64,000 nt of DNA from Actinopolymorpha pittospori (GTDB lineage: Bacteria; Actinomycetota; Actinomycetes; Propionibacteriales; Actinopolymorphaceae). The translations under genes were made by a program, and so were the position numbers. The notes beneath the pieces were generated by a model. That model made no database searches. It saw only the letters and a list, made by a program, of their open reading frames with translations, and had not been told where the DNA came from. The stretch lies in assembly GCF_014873875.1 (NCBI RefSeq), contig NZ_JADBEM010000001.1, positions 3,286,001 through 3,350,000 on the forward strand, read 5' to 3'. This document shows positions 26,232-34,226 of this stretch, piece after piece. Within the stretch, counting starts at the first letter, position 1; every line of letters begins with the position of its first letter.

Positions 26232-26849
26232 TCACTTCCCGTAGCCCGCCGCCACCTGTCCCATCAGGGTCGCGAAGGGCATGTCGAGGGCGGCATAGAC
26301 ATCGTTGGCGTGGGGGTCGGCGTTGTCGGCCATGATCTCGACCATGAGGGTGGCGTAGTCGGACACCTCTACCCCCAGGATCGCCAGGCGCGCCAGGCCG
26401 GCCTCACGCTTGTGAAGGCTGAACGTGCCGCAGGCGTCGACCGCGACCACCGACTGGTAGCCATCTGCCTGCGCCGAGATAGCCGCGAGCGACCCGCACA
26501 CCTCGAACGAGAGCCCGGCCACGATGAGGTGGTCGCGTCCCGTTTCCGCGACCCTCTCGACGAAGGCCTTGTCGTCCCAGGCGTTGACCGTCGATCTGTC
26601 GTGGATGTCCAGGTCACCCAGTACTTCCCGCAGCTAGGGAATGGTGGGTCCCCACATGCTGTCGCGCGCTGTCGTGGCCGCGACGATGGGCACACCCAGA
26701 ATCTGTGCGGCCTTGGCCAATCCCACGACGTTGTGCTTGAGCTCGGCAACGCCGATGTCCCGCACGCCGGTGAAAAGTCCGGTCTGGTGATCGATCAGCA
26801 GGACCGCGGAGTTGTCTCTGGTCACCCTCGTGCGTTGTTGCGTAGCCAC
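26232..26849 (-). pseudogene. isochorismatase-family hydrolase with in-frame amber codon
   Basis: Two halves in the same frame form one isochorismatase/nicotinamidase-like protein. The N-terminal part has LLIDHQTGLF (catalytic Asp) and stops at MWGPTIP. A TAG (26634-26636) then replaces what is Glu in many relatives. The frame continues LREVLGDLDIHDRSTVNAWD, DKAFVERV (catalytic Lys region) and VAGLSFEVCG (catalytic Cys). A single GAG to TAG change explains it. GTG 26849 has GGGAG six bases upstream; ATG 26870 is an alternative. All triad residues survive, so the lesion is recent, suppressed, or an assembly error. Confidence 0.82.
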
Positions 26850-26983
26850 GTTCCTCTCCCATCCCTCCATGGGCCGCTCACGCCCGCCGTACCGCTCGAC
26901 GAGCGACACGAGTCGGCATGATCCCCGCAGTTGACGCTAGCGCGTCTCGAGCGCCGTCAACCGAGCCCTGCGCGACGTCCTCC

Positions 26984-28000
26984 TCAGCCGCTGGCGCAGC
27001 TGCTCCCACACCCGCACCTACTCGACAAGAGCCGTGCACGAGGCAAATGGGCCCGAAATCCTTCGCTGGGCGGGGACCCTACGAGTGGCCGACGGCCAAC
27101 CACCCCCGAGCTGTGCAGGGCATCCTTGAGGCGCTGAAGGTGAGTGGGCGCCGCCTCGGTCAACGGAAGGCGTACCGTCGCGTGCGGGATGATTCCGAGC
27201 TCGGCCAGAGCGGCCTTGGCCATGATGGCTCCTTGGGATGTACGCATGATGGCCTCCACCAGGGGAATCAACGAGGCCTGGATCGCCTTCGCCGAGTCCA
27301 GATCGCCGTCGCGGACTGCTCGTAGGAGCTCGGCGTTGCGGTCGGCGACGATGTTGCCCACCACGCTGACCACGCCGGTTGCGCCGCATGCGAGGTAGGG
27401 CAGAGTGAGCTCGTCGACGCCGCAGTAGTAGGCCAGCGCCGTGCGGGCCATGACGGACATCGCTTCGAACAGGTCGCCCTTGGCGTCCTTGACCGCTCGG
27501 ATCCTGGGGTGGCCGGCGAGTTCGATCAGCGTGGGCGCCTCGATGGCGATCCCGGTGCGCGCGGGGACGTCGTAGAGCATCACGGGTAGCTCGGTCGCGT
27601 CGGCCACGGCCACGCAGTGGGCCACCACCCCGGCCTGGGTCGGCCTGGAGTAGTACGGGCAGACGAGCAGCAGCGCATCCGCCCCGGCCGCCTCGGCTTC
27701 GCGTGCCCGATGAATGCTGGCGGCCGTGTCGTAGGTGCCGATGCCGGAGATCACCCGCGCCTGGTCCTTCGACTGGACCGCCACGGCGCGGACGAGCCGG
27801 GCCGCCTCGGCGTCGGTCAGGGTGGGTGACTCACCGGTGGTCCCGCCGACGGCGATGCCGTCGCATCCGGTGGCCAGAAGGTGGTCGACGAGGTTGGCGA
27901 TCCCGGGTTCGCTGATGGTGCCGTCGGGATGCATCGGGGTCACCATGGCGACCAGGTTGGTGCCGAAGTGCAGGTCGGCAGGGTGCCGCGGGTCGGTCAT
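26984..28000 (-). CDS. dihydrodipicolinate synthase-family aldolase
   Basis: 338 residues. DapA/NAL superfamily (beta/alpha)8 barrel: VGGTTGESPTL (phosphate/carboxylate loop), LLVCPYYSRP (catalytic Tyr) and IRAVKDAKGDL (Schiff-base Lys). Normal family length is 290-300; here about 38 extra residues follow LHSSG (VVGRRPLVGSPPSEGFRAHL then a Cys/Ser-rich end), suggesting stop-codon loss. Start ATG 28000. Since a LysR regulator is divergent, it is more likely a catabolic or specialised aldolase than the housekeeping lysine enzyme; function is inferred. Confidence 0.85.
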   Translation of the reverse strand: MTDPRHPADLHFGTNLVAMVTPMHPDGTISEPGIANLVDHLLATGCDGIAVGGTTGESPTLTDAEAARLVRAVAVQSKDQARVISGIGTYDTAASIHRAREAEAAGADALLLVCPYYSRPTQAGVVAHCVAVADATELPVMLYDVPARTGIAIEAPTLIELAGHPRIRAVKDAKGDLFEAMSVMARTALAYYCGVDELTLPYLACGATGVVSVVGNIVADRNAELLRAVRDGDLDSAKAIQASLIPLVEAIMRTSQGAIMAKAALAELGIIPHATVRLPLTEAAPTHLQRLKDALHSSGVVGRRPLVGSPPSEGFRAHLPRARLLSSRCGCGSSCASG

Positions 28001-28073
28001 GGTCCCGATCCTGCCTCCGCGTATCCGTATGGTCCAGCGATGCTTTCTTGCCGGTATTGATTAGCTTGTCTTC

Positions 28074-28994
28074 ATGATTGAGGTGGGAGCCCTGCGGGCT
28101 CTGCGGTCGGTGGCCGCGCTCGGGACGCTGGCGCGGGCAGCCGAGGAGCTCGGATACACGGCATCGGCGGTGTCGCAGCAGATCAAGAGGCTGGAAGGCC
28201 AGGTGGGTGTGCCCGTCCTCGCGCCGGCGGGACGCGGAGTCGTGCTCACTCCTGCCGGGCAGGCCATCGTCGACTCGGCACCCGAGGTGTTCCAGGCACT
28301 GGAACGCTGCGCCGAAGCGGCTCGCTCCGTCGCGGAGGGCGCGCCGCGCGGCATACTCCGCGTTGCTGCCTTCTCGACGGCTGTCCGCGGGCTGCTCGCG
28401 CCCACCTTGTCGCGGCTGTCGACGCGCTGTCCGGACCTACGCGTACACATCACCGAACTGGACCCCGACGAAGCCCTCCACGGCGTCGATGCCGGAACAG
28501 CCGACCTGGCCCTCGTCCACGACGCCGACGGGTTACCAGCCCCGCTACCGTCGTCGCTGACCCAGCGCCATGTGCACACTGACGCCGGCGACGTCGTCAT
28601 GAGTCGGGCGCATCCGCTCGCGCTGCTCGACCGACCACTCACAAGCATCGACCTGGCCAGCCACGCGTGGGTGACCAGCCCGCCGGGCACGGTGTGCCAC
28701 CAGTGGTTCCGACGACTGGTCGCGGACGTACCCGAAGAACCAGACGTGCGCCATCTGATTGACGACTTCGCCACCCAACTGTCACTGGTCGCCTCGGGTG
28801 ACGTCATCGCCCTGATCCCTCGCCTGGCTCGGCCGCGCCTGACGGAAGACCTCGTCTCCCGGCCCTTGCGGCGGCCGCCACAGCGCGAGATATTTGCCGC
28901 GTGGCGGCGTAGTGCCAATGCCAGCCCGGCGATCCAAGCGATGATCGCGGAACTCGGCGCCGCGATCGAGTCAGCAACAACCCAGACTGACTGA
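28074..28994 (+). CDS. LysR family transcriptional regulator
   Basis: 306 residues. HTH at residues 5-60 (ALRSVAALGTLARAAEELGY then TASAVSQQIKRLEGQVG), followed by the two-lobed effector domain (RGILRVAAFSTAVRGLLAPT). Divergent from the DapA-like gene with 73 bp between starts, the classical layout for LysR control of the neighbour. Ligand unknown. Confidence 0.9.
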   Translation: MIEVGALRALRSVAALGTLARAAEELGYTASAVSQQIKRLEGQVGVPVLAPAGRGVVLTPAGQAIVDSAPEVFQALERCAEAARSVAEGAPRGILRVAAFSTAVRGLLAPTLSRLSTRCPDLRVHITELDPDEALHGVDAGTADLALVHDADGLPAPLPSSLTQRHVHTDAGDVVMSRAHPLALLDRPLTSIDLASHAWVTSPPGTVCHQWFRRLVADVPEEPDVRHLIDDFATQLSLVASGDVIALIPRLARPRLTEDLVSRPLRRPPQREIFAAWRRSANASPAIQAMIAELGAAIESATTQTD

Positions 28995-29062
28995 ACTCCC
29001 TGAACTCGACGGACGTCTCGAGAGAACACCTAACGCCGAGAGCAGTGCGCATGGCGTGGATA

Positions 29063-29111
29063 TTCACCGATTCTCTACCCTGGCAGGCCGAATCTTCACT
29101 GCGCGGTCACC
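29063..29111 (+). promoter_or_regulatory. in-phase TTCACC-like repeats, copy A
   Basis: TTCACC at 29063, TCTACC at 29074, TTCACT at 29095 and GTCACC at 29106: offsets 0, 11, 32, 43. Eleven-base direct repeats are the binding pattern of OmpR/PhoB-type regulators such as KdpE. Confidence 0.55.
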
Positions 29112-29160
29112 GGCGAGTCGGGCAGGCTCTCATTCATGGCTGCCGTCCTCGTGCTGCTCA
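29063..29160. repeat. diverged second copy of the kdp leader and first codons
   Basis: Aligns without gaps to 29583-29680 with 74 of 98 identical bases (my count). It covers the four TTCACC-like elements, the ribosome site area and the first eight codons (MAAVLVLL versus MADVLVLL). The distance from the first element to the ATG is 73 bp in both. Confidence 0.8.
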
Positions 29161-29405
29161 CGCCCGCCGTGGTCGACTCGCTCGGTACGGAAGACGAGGC
29201 CCTCGAGGCTGTGGAGTACCGAGAAGCCTTGCGACTCTTGCTGAGTCGGCTTCCGGACCGTGAGAAACGCATTCTGCTGCTCCGTTTCTTTCGTGGCATG
29301 ACCCAGTCCCAGATCGCCGCGGAGATGGGCATCTCGCAGTGTCATGTGTCGCGCCTGCTGACGGGTAGCCTCGCCCAACTCCGCGAACGCCTGCTCCAGG
29401 GCTGA
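29136..29405 (+). CDS. chimeric ORF: kdp-leader peptide start fused to sigma-70 region 4
   Basis: 89 residues. Residues 1-8 (MAAVLVLL) copy the start of the small membrane peptide before kdpF. From about residue 10 the sequence is the C-terminal third of a SigB/SigF-type (group 3) sigma factor: DSLGTEDEALEAVEYREAL, LSRLPDREKRILLLRFF, then GMTQSQIAAEMGISQCHVSRLL and LAQLRERLL. Regions 2 and 3, needed for -10 binding and core clamping, are absent. It may be a decayed sigma gene captured behind a duplicated kdp promoter, or a small regulator that binds -35 DNA. Translation is unproven, but the frame across the junction is intact. Confidence 0.65.
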   Translation: MAAVLVLLTPAVVDSLGTEDEALEAVEYREALRLLLSRLPDREKRILLLRFFRGMTQSQIAAEMGISQCHVSRLLTGSLAQLRERLLQG

Positions 29406-29406
29406 A

Positions 29407-29439
29407 CCCGAACCAGGCCCGAGTTCGCCTGGGTCCGGG
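29407..29439 (+). terminator. possible hairpin after the sigma-like ORF
   Basis: CCAGGC (29413-29418) and GCCTGG (29427-29432) with flanking CCCG/CGGG, immediately after the stop; no T tract, so weak. Confidence 0.35.
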
Positions 29440-29582
29440 GCGTGTCTCATGGATCCCGGCAGACCCCGTCCTGTTGCCCGTCCTGAGTGGCGTTGTCGTC
29501 TTGACGCATCCTTGACGGCGAGAGTGCTGTCCACTGTGCCGAGCATGCGCGGGCGAGCCGCTCAGCACTCGGTCGTGGCGCG

Positions 29583-29631
29583 TTCACCGATTTTCCACCG
29601 CGGCGGGCGGGGCCTTCACCGCGCGGTCACC
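29583..29631 (+). promoter_or_regulatory. in-phase TTCACC-like repeats upstream of kdp operon, copy B
   Basis: TTCACC at 29583, TCCACC at 29594, TTCACC at 29615 and GTCACC at 29626, that is two 11-bp pairs 32 bp apart. Probable KdpE site by position and periodicity; the identity of the regulator is inferred. Confidence 0.6.
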
Positions 29632-29680
29632 GGCAACACCGGCACGCTCTCCTGCATGGCTGACGTCTTGGTCCTACTAG
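29583..29680. repeat. kdp leader, original copy of the duplicated segment
   Basis: Partner of 29063-29160; directly precedes and includes the first codons of the small peptide gene that opens the kdp operon. Confidence 0.8.
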
Positions 29681-29739
29681 GAATCATAGGCTTCGCCCTC
29701 GCCATGCTGGGTCTGGTTTGGGGGCTCGAGCGCGTATGA
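29656..29739 (+). CDS. 27-residue membrane peptide upstream of kdpF
   Basis: MADVLVLLG, then GFALAMLGLVWGLERV: one hydrophobic helix followed by a short charged end. It ends in ATGA overlap with kdpF, so it belongs to the operon. Comparable tiny ORFs occur before actinobacterial potassium transporter genes. It is not KdpF itself, which follows. It might stabilise the complex or couple translation. Confidence 0.65.
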   Translation: MADVLVLLGIIGFALAMLGLVWGLERV

Positions 29740-29825
29740 GTGCTGTCGACGGAGTACTGCTGATCCTGTCGATCGCGGTGTTCCTCTATCTGGGTGTAGC
29801 TCTGTTCAAGGCGGAGTGGTTCTGA
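29736..29825 (+). CDS. kdpF: potassium-transporting ATPase subunit KdpF
   Basis: 29 residues: MSAVDGVLLILSIAVFLYLG followed by VALFKAEWF. The single helix and the F/E-W/R-F ending match KdpF, the small lipid-like stabiliser of KdpABC in the membrane. The stop TGA overlaps the kdpA ATG by one base. Confidence 0.85.
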   Translation: MSAVDGVLLILSIAVFLYLGVALFKAEWF

Positions 29826-31516
29826 TGACATTCACGTGGACGATCGTCGCACTCGTCGTCGTACTGGGATTGTGCTGGCGCTTTCTTGGCTCCTACATGG
29901 TCGCGGTGTACGAGGGACGAACCAAGTGGCTGGGTTTCGTGGAACGCCCGATCTACCGGCTGCTCGGGGTCGACCAGAAGGCTGAGCAGAGCTGGAAACG
30001 TTATGCGACTTCGGTCATCGCGTTCTCCGCGGTGGCGTTGGCGATCACGTACGCCATCTTCCGCATCCAGGGTCACCTGCCGTTCAACCCCGGGAAGTTC
30101 GGCGCGGTCCGGCCCGACACGGCGTGGAACACGGCTGTGTCGTTCGTGACCAACACGAACTGGCAGTCCTACTCCGGCGAGACGACGATGTCGTACCTGT
30201 CGCAGATGGGTGCGCTCGCGGTCCAGAACTTCCTGTCCGCCTCGGTTGGCATGGCCGTCGCGGTGGCGCTCATTCGTGGCTTCGCCCGCAAGGGCTCGGG
30301 AACGATCGGCAACTTCTGGGTCGACTTCGTCCGGGGCACCATCTACGTGCTGTTGCCGATCGCCTTTGTTGCCGCGATCGTGTTCATCACGCAGGGAGCG
30401 CTCCAGACGTTGGGCGGTTCGGCTGAGGTCCACAACGCGCTGAACGGCGTCAGCCAGACGTTGCCGCGTGGCCCGATCGCCTCGCAGGAAGTGATCAAGC
30501 AGCTGGGCACCAACGGCGGCGGGTTCTTCAACGGAAACGGTGCAGGACCGTTCGAGAACCCGACCGGGTTGACGAACTTCCTGTCCTGCGTACTGATCCT
30601 GTGCATCCCGGTGGCGTTGACCTACACCTTCGGCAAGATGGTGTTCAGCATCCGTCAAGGCCTCGCCATCCTCGCGGTGATGACGGTGCTGTTCGGCGGA
30701 TGGCTGGCGATGGTCACGACCGCTGAGCACCAGGGCAGTCCGGCGATGGCGGCAGCCGGGGTCGTGCACCAACCCCTCGGCAACATGGAGGGCAAGGAGA
30801 CTCGATTCGGAACGCCGTCCTCATCGCTCTACAACGTCACCTCGACGCAGACCTCGACCGGCAGTGTCGACTCGGCGGCCGACTCCTACACGCCCATGGG
30901 CGGGTTCGGGATGATCACCGGGATGATGCTCGGCGAGGTCAGCCCGGGCGGTGTCGGTACCGGCCTGTACTCCATGCTGCTCTTCGCCGTGATCACCGTG
31001 TTCATCGGCGGATTGATGGTCGGACGAACTCCGGAGTACCTGGGCAAGAAGATCCAGGCGAAGGAGGTGAAGCTCGCCGCCCTGGGTGTCCTGGTCATGC
31101 CGATCACGGTGTTGGTATTGACCGCGGTCGCGGTGTCGGTCAGCGCCGGCAAGGCCGGTCCGCTCAACGCCGGACCGCACGGGTTCTCCGAGATCCTGTA
31201 CGCCTACACCTCGCAGACCAACAACAACGGCTCCGGGTTCGGCGGCCTGAGTGCCAACACCCCCTTCTACAACATCACCGGGACCATCGGCCTGCTGCTG
31301 GGCCGGTTCGCGATCATCGTGCCCGTCCTGGCCTTGGCGGGAAGCCTCGCGGCGCAGCGGCCAGTGGCCACGTCGCTGGGTACGTTCCGCACCGACAGGC
31401 CGATGTTCGTGGGCCTGTTGACCGCCGTGGTGCTGATCGTCGGCGCCCTGACGTTCTTCCCTGCCCTGGCGCTCGGACCGATCGTGGAGCACTTCAGCCA
31501 CGGGAGCTTCTTCTGA
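29825..31516 (+). CDS. kdpA: potassium-transporting ATPase subunit KdpA
   Basis: 563 residues, normal for KdpA. Ten membrane helices. Selectivity-filter segments of the four M1-P-M2 repeats are visible, notably QLGTNGGGFFNGNGAGPFEN and TSQTNNNGSGFGG, and TNWQSYSGETTMSY in the first. It is the potassium-binding channel-like subunit of the KdpFABC P-type ATPase in the plasma membrane. Start ATG 29825 is chosen over the earlier in-frame GTG 29816 because it couples to kdpF. Confidence 0.97.
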   Translation: MTFTWTIVALVVVLGLCWRFLGSYMVAVYEGRTKWLGFVERPIYRLLGVDQKAEQSWKRYATSVIAFSAVALAITYAIFRIQGHLPFNPGKFGAVRPDTAWNTAVSFVTNTNWQSYSGETTMSYLSQMGALAVQNFLSASVGMAVAVALIRGFARKGSGTIGNFWVDFVRGTIYVLLPIAFVAAIVFITQGALQTLGGSAEVHNALNGVSQTLPRGPIASQEVIKQLGTNGGGFFNGNGAGPFENPTGLTNFLSCVLILCIPVALTYTFGKMVFSIRQGLAILAVMTVLFGGWLAMVTTAEHQGSPAMAAAGVVHQPLGNMEGKETRFGTPSSSLYNVTSTQTSTGSVDSAADSYTPMGGFGMITGMMLGEVSPGGVGTGLYSMLLFAVITVFIGGLMVGRTPEYLGKKIQAKEVKLAALGVLVMPITVLVLTAVAVSVSAGKAGPLNAGPHGFSEILYAYTSQTNNNGSGFGGLSANTPFYNITGTIGLLLGRFAIIVPVLALAGSLAAQRPVATSLGTFRTDRPMFVGLLTAVVLIVGALTFFPALALGPIVEHFSHGSFF

Positions 31517-31592
31517 TGCCCCGCCTCGGTAGGCCCGCGTGGGCCGGATCGCTATGCGTCCCGTTCACTTCCGGCTGGGAAAGGATGTCGTG

Positions 31593-33686
31593 ATGCCGGA
31601 TCTTGAGGTCACTGATGTGGATCGTGCTGGTGCCTCGGGCAGCTCCGCCGAGCCCGGCGGTCCCAGGCGCGGGGTGGTGAGTCGCCGCGGATTGCTCGAC
31701 CCGCAGATCATGCGTGTCGCTGCCGTCGAGGCTGTGCGCAAGCTCGATCCTCGCGTCCAGGTGAAGAACCCCGTCATGTTCGTCGTGCTCATCGGCTCGG
31801 TGATCACGCTGGTGGAGGCGATCGCGGATCCGAGTGCCTTCTCCTGGGCGGTGACGGTGTGGCTGGTGCTGACCGTGCTGTTCGCCAACTTCGCCGAAGC
31901 GGTGGCCGAGGGCCGCGGCAAGGCGCAGGCGGACACGCTGCGCCGGATGCGCACCGAGACCCACGCGCGGCGGCTGCGCTCCGAGGGCCGGGAGGAGCGC
32001 GTGGCGGCCTCCGAACTGTCGCTCGGCGACGTGGTGGTCTGTGAGGCGGGCGACGTCATCCCCTCCGACGGTGAGGTGATCGAGGGAGCGGCTTCGGTCG
32101 ACGAGTCGGCGATCACCGGTGAGTCCGCTCCGGTGATCCGCGAGTCGGGCGGCGACCGGTCGGCTGTGACCGGCGGCACGAGGGTCCTCTCGGACCAGAT
32201 CATCGTGCGGATCACCGCCGAGCCCGGAAAGACGTTCGTGGATCGGATGATCAACCTCGTCGAGGGCGCCAAGCGGCGGAAGACACCGAACGAGGTCGCA
32301 CTGACGATCCTGCTCGCGGCGTTGACCATCATCTTCGTCCCCGCTGTCGTCACCCTGCAGCCGTTCAGCATGTTCGCCGGGGACCGGGTGTCGGTCATCG
32401 TCCTCATCGCGTTGCTGGTCTGCCTGATCCCGACCACCATCGGTGCGCTCCTGTCAGCGATCGGAATTGCCGGCATGGACAGGTTGGTGCAACGCAACGT
32501 TCTCGCGATGAGCGGGCGCGCCGTAGAAGCCGCCGGTGACGTACAAACTCTCCTGCTGGACAAGACCGGCACGATCACCATGGGCAACCGGATGGCCTCG
32601 GAGTTCCACCCGGTGAGCGGGTGCGACGAGCAGGAACTGGCCAACGCGGCGCAGCTTTCCTCCCTCGCCGACGAGACGCCGGAAGGACGTTCGATCGTCG
32701 TGCTCGCGAAGCAACGCTACGGCCTGCGCGGGGGCGATCTGGAACGAGAACACGAGTTCATCCCGTTCAGCGCCACGACCCGCATGTCGGGTGTGGACAC
32801 CGACGGCCGGCAGATTCGCAAGGGTGCGGCGGACGCCGTCAAGCGCTGGGTGAGTGAGCTGGGGGGGTCGTCCCCAGCCGACCTGGATCCGATCGTCGAG
32901 CGGGTCGCCCGAGCCGGAGCCACGCCCCTGGTGGTGGCCGACGGTTCCCGGGTCCTGGGCGTGATCGAGCTCAAGGACGTCGTCAAGCCGGGCATCGTCG
33001 AACGCTTCGCCGAGTTGCGCGCCATCGGCATCCGCACGGTGATGGTCACCGGCGACAACCCCCTCACCGCCGCGGCGATCGCGCAGGAGGCGGGGGTGGA
33101 CGACTACCTCGCCGAAGCCACTCCGGAGGCGAAGCTCGCCCTCATCAAGGCCGAGCAGGAAGGTGGCAAGCTGGTCGCGATGACGGGAGACGGCACCAAC
33201 GACGCTCCCGCACTCGCGCAGGCTGACGTTGGCGTCGCCATGAACACCGGCACCACCGCCGCCAAAGAGGCCGGCAACATGGTCGACCTCGACTCCAGCC
33301 CGACCAAGCTGATCGACATCGTCGAGATCGGCAAGCAGCTCCTGATCACCAGAGGTGCGCTCACGACCTTCTCGGTGGCCAACGACGTCGCGAAGTACTT
33401 CGCGATCATCCCTGCGCTGTTCGCGGGTACGTACAGCCAGTTGGACGCGTTGGACATCATGCACCTGCACAGCCCGCAGAGCGCGGTGCTGTCCGCGGTG
33501 ATCTTCAACGCGCTGGTGATCGTCGCGCTGATCCCTCTCGCCCTGCGGGGTGTGCGGTTCCGCCCCACAAGCGCGACCGCGGTCCTACGCCGCAACGTAC
33601 TCATCTACGGCGTGGGCGGGCTCATCGTTCCGTTCGTGTTCATCAAACTGATCGACCTGATCCTCACCGCACTCGGAGCGTTCTGA
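31593..33686 (+). CDS. kdpB: potassium-transporting ATPase ATP-binding subunit KdpB
   Basis: 697 residues. P-type ATPase motifs: [12 protein letters not shown] (actuator), [13 protein letters not shown] with phosphorylated Asp323, [11 protein letters not shown] with [10 protein letters not shown] (nucleotide domain) and [13 protein letters not shown] (hinge). Start ATG 31593 follows GGGAAAGGA. It energises uptake through KdpA. 76 bp separate it from kdpA, a gap without another gene. Its stop overlaps kdpC (TGATG). Confidence 0.97.
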   Translation: MPDLEVTDVDRAGASGSSAEPGGPRRGVVSRRGLLDPQIMRVAAVEAVRKLDPRVQVKNPVMFVVLIGSVITLVEAIADPSAFSWAVTVWLVLTVLFANFAEAVAEGRGKAQADTLRRMRTETHARRLRSEGREERVAASELSLGDVVVCEAGDVIPSDGEVIEGAASVDESAITGESAPVIRESGGDRSAVTGGTRVLSDQIIVRITAEPGKTFVDRMINLVEGAKRRKTPNEVALTILLAALTIIFVPAVVTLQPFSMFAGDRVSVIVLIALLVCLIPTTIGALLSAIGIAGMDRLVQRNVLAMSGRAVEAAGDVQTLLLDKTGTITMGNRMASEFHPVSGCDEQELANAAQLSSLADETPEGRSIVVLAKQRYGLRGGDLEREHEFIPFSATTRMSGVDTDGRQIRKGAADAVKRWVSELGGSSPADLDPIVERVARAGATPLVVADGSRVLGVIELKDVVKPGIVERFAELRAIGIRTVMVTGDNPLTAAAIAQEAGVDDYLAEATPEAKLALIKAEQEGGKLVAMTGDGTNDAPALAQADVGVAMNTGTTAAKEAGNMVDLDSSPTKLIDIVEIGKQLLITRGALTTFSVANDVAKYFAIIPALFAGTYSQLDALDIMHLHSPQSAVLSAVIFNALVIVALIPLALRGVRFRPTSATAVLRRNVLIYGVGGLIVPFVFIKLIDLILTALGAF

Positions 33687-34216
33687 TGTTGCTGAACCTA
33701 CGACGGGCGATCATCGTTTCGTTGATCTTCTTCGTTCTGCTCGGACTGGCCTACCCGTTGCTCGTGACGGGCATAGGACAGGCGTTCCTCGGCGACAAGG
33801 CCAACGGATCGCTCACCGAGCACGGCTCCACACTGATCGGCCAGGAATGGTCAGGACCGCAGTGGTTCCACGGCCGGGCCGACGGCTTCGATCCCACCGC
33901 GACCGGGGGCTCCAACCTCGGCCCCCGCTCCAAGGAGCTTCTCGGCACCTACAAGGAGCGGATCGCCGCCCTGGAGAAGCAGGGAACCACCCCGACCCAG
34001 GACCTGGTGTCCGCCTCGGGAAGCGGTGTCGACCCGGACATCAGTCCTGATGCCGCCTACGCCCAGGCGGCCACGGTCGCGAAGGCCCGCGGGTTGTCAG
34101 TGGGCCAGGTGCGTGCCCTCATCGCCAGCCATGTGAGCGGGCCGCAGTTCGGGTTCCTCGGCGCCCCGCACATCAACGTGCTGCAGCTCAACGAAGCGTT
34201 GGCCGAACTCACCTGA
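33686..34216 (+). CDS. kdpC: potassium-transporting ATPase subunit KdpC
   Basis: 176 residues. One N-terminal membrane helix (IIVSLIFFVLLGLAYPLLVT) and the KdpC periplasmic domain with GPQWFHGRAD, GGSNLGPRSKEL and the C-terminal FGFLGAPHINVLQLNEAL. It assembles KdpA with KdpB and raises ATP affinity. Overlaps kdpB by one base. Confidence 0.96.
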   Translation: MLLNLRRAIIVSLIFFVLLGLAYPLLVTGIGQAFLGDKANGSLTEHGSTLIGQEWSGPQWFHGRADGFDPTATGGSNLGPRSKELLGTYKERIAALEKQGTTPTQDLVSASGSGVDPDISPDAAYAQAATVAKARGLSVGQVRALIASHVSGPQFGFLGAPHINVLQLNEALAELT

Positions 34217-34226
34217 GAGCGCCGAG

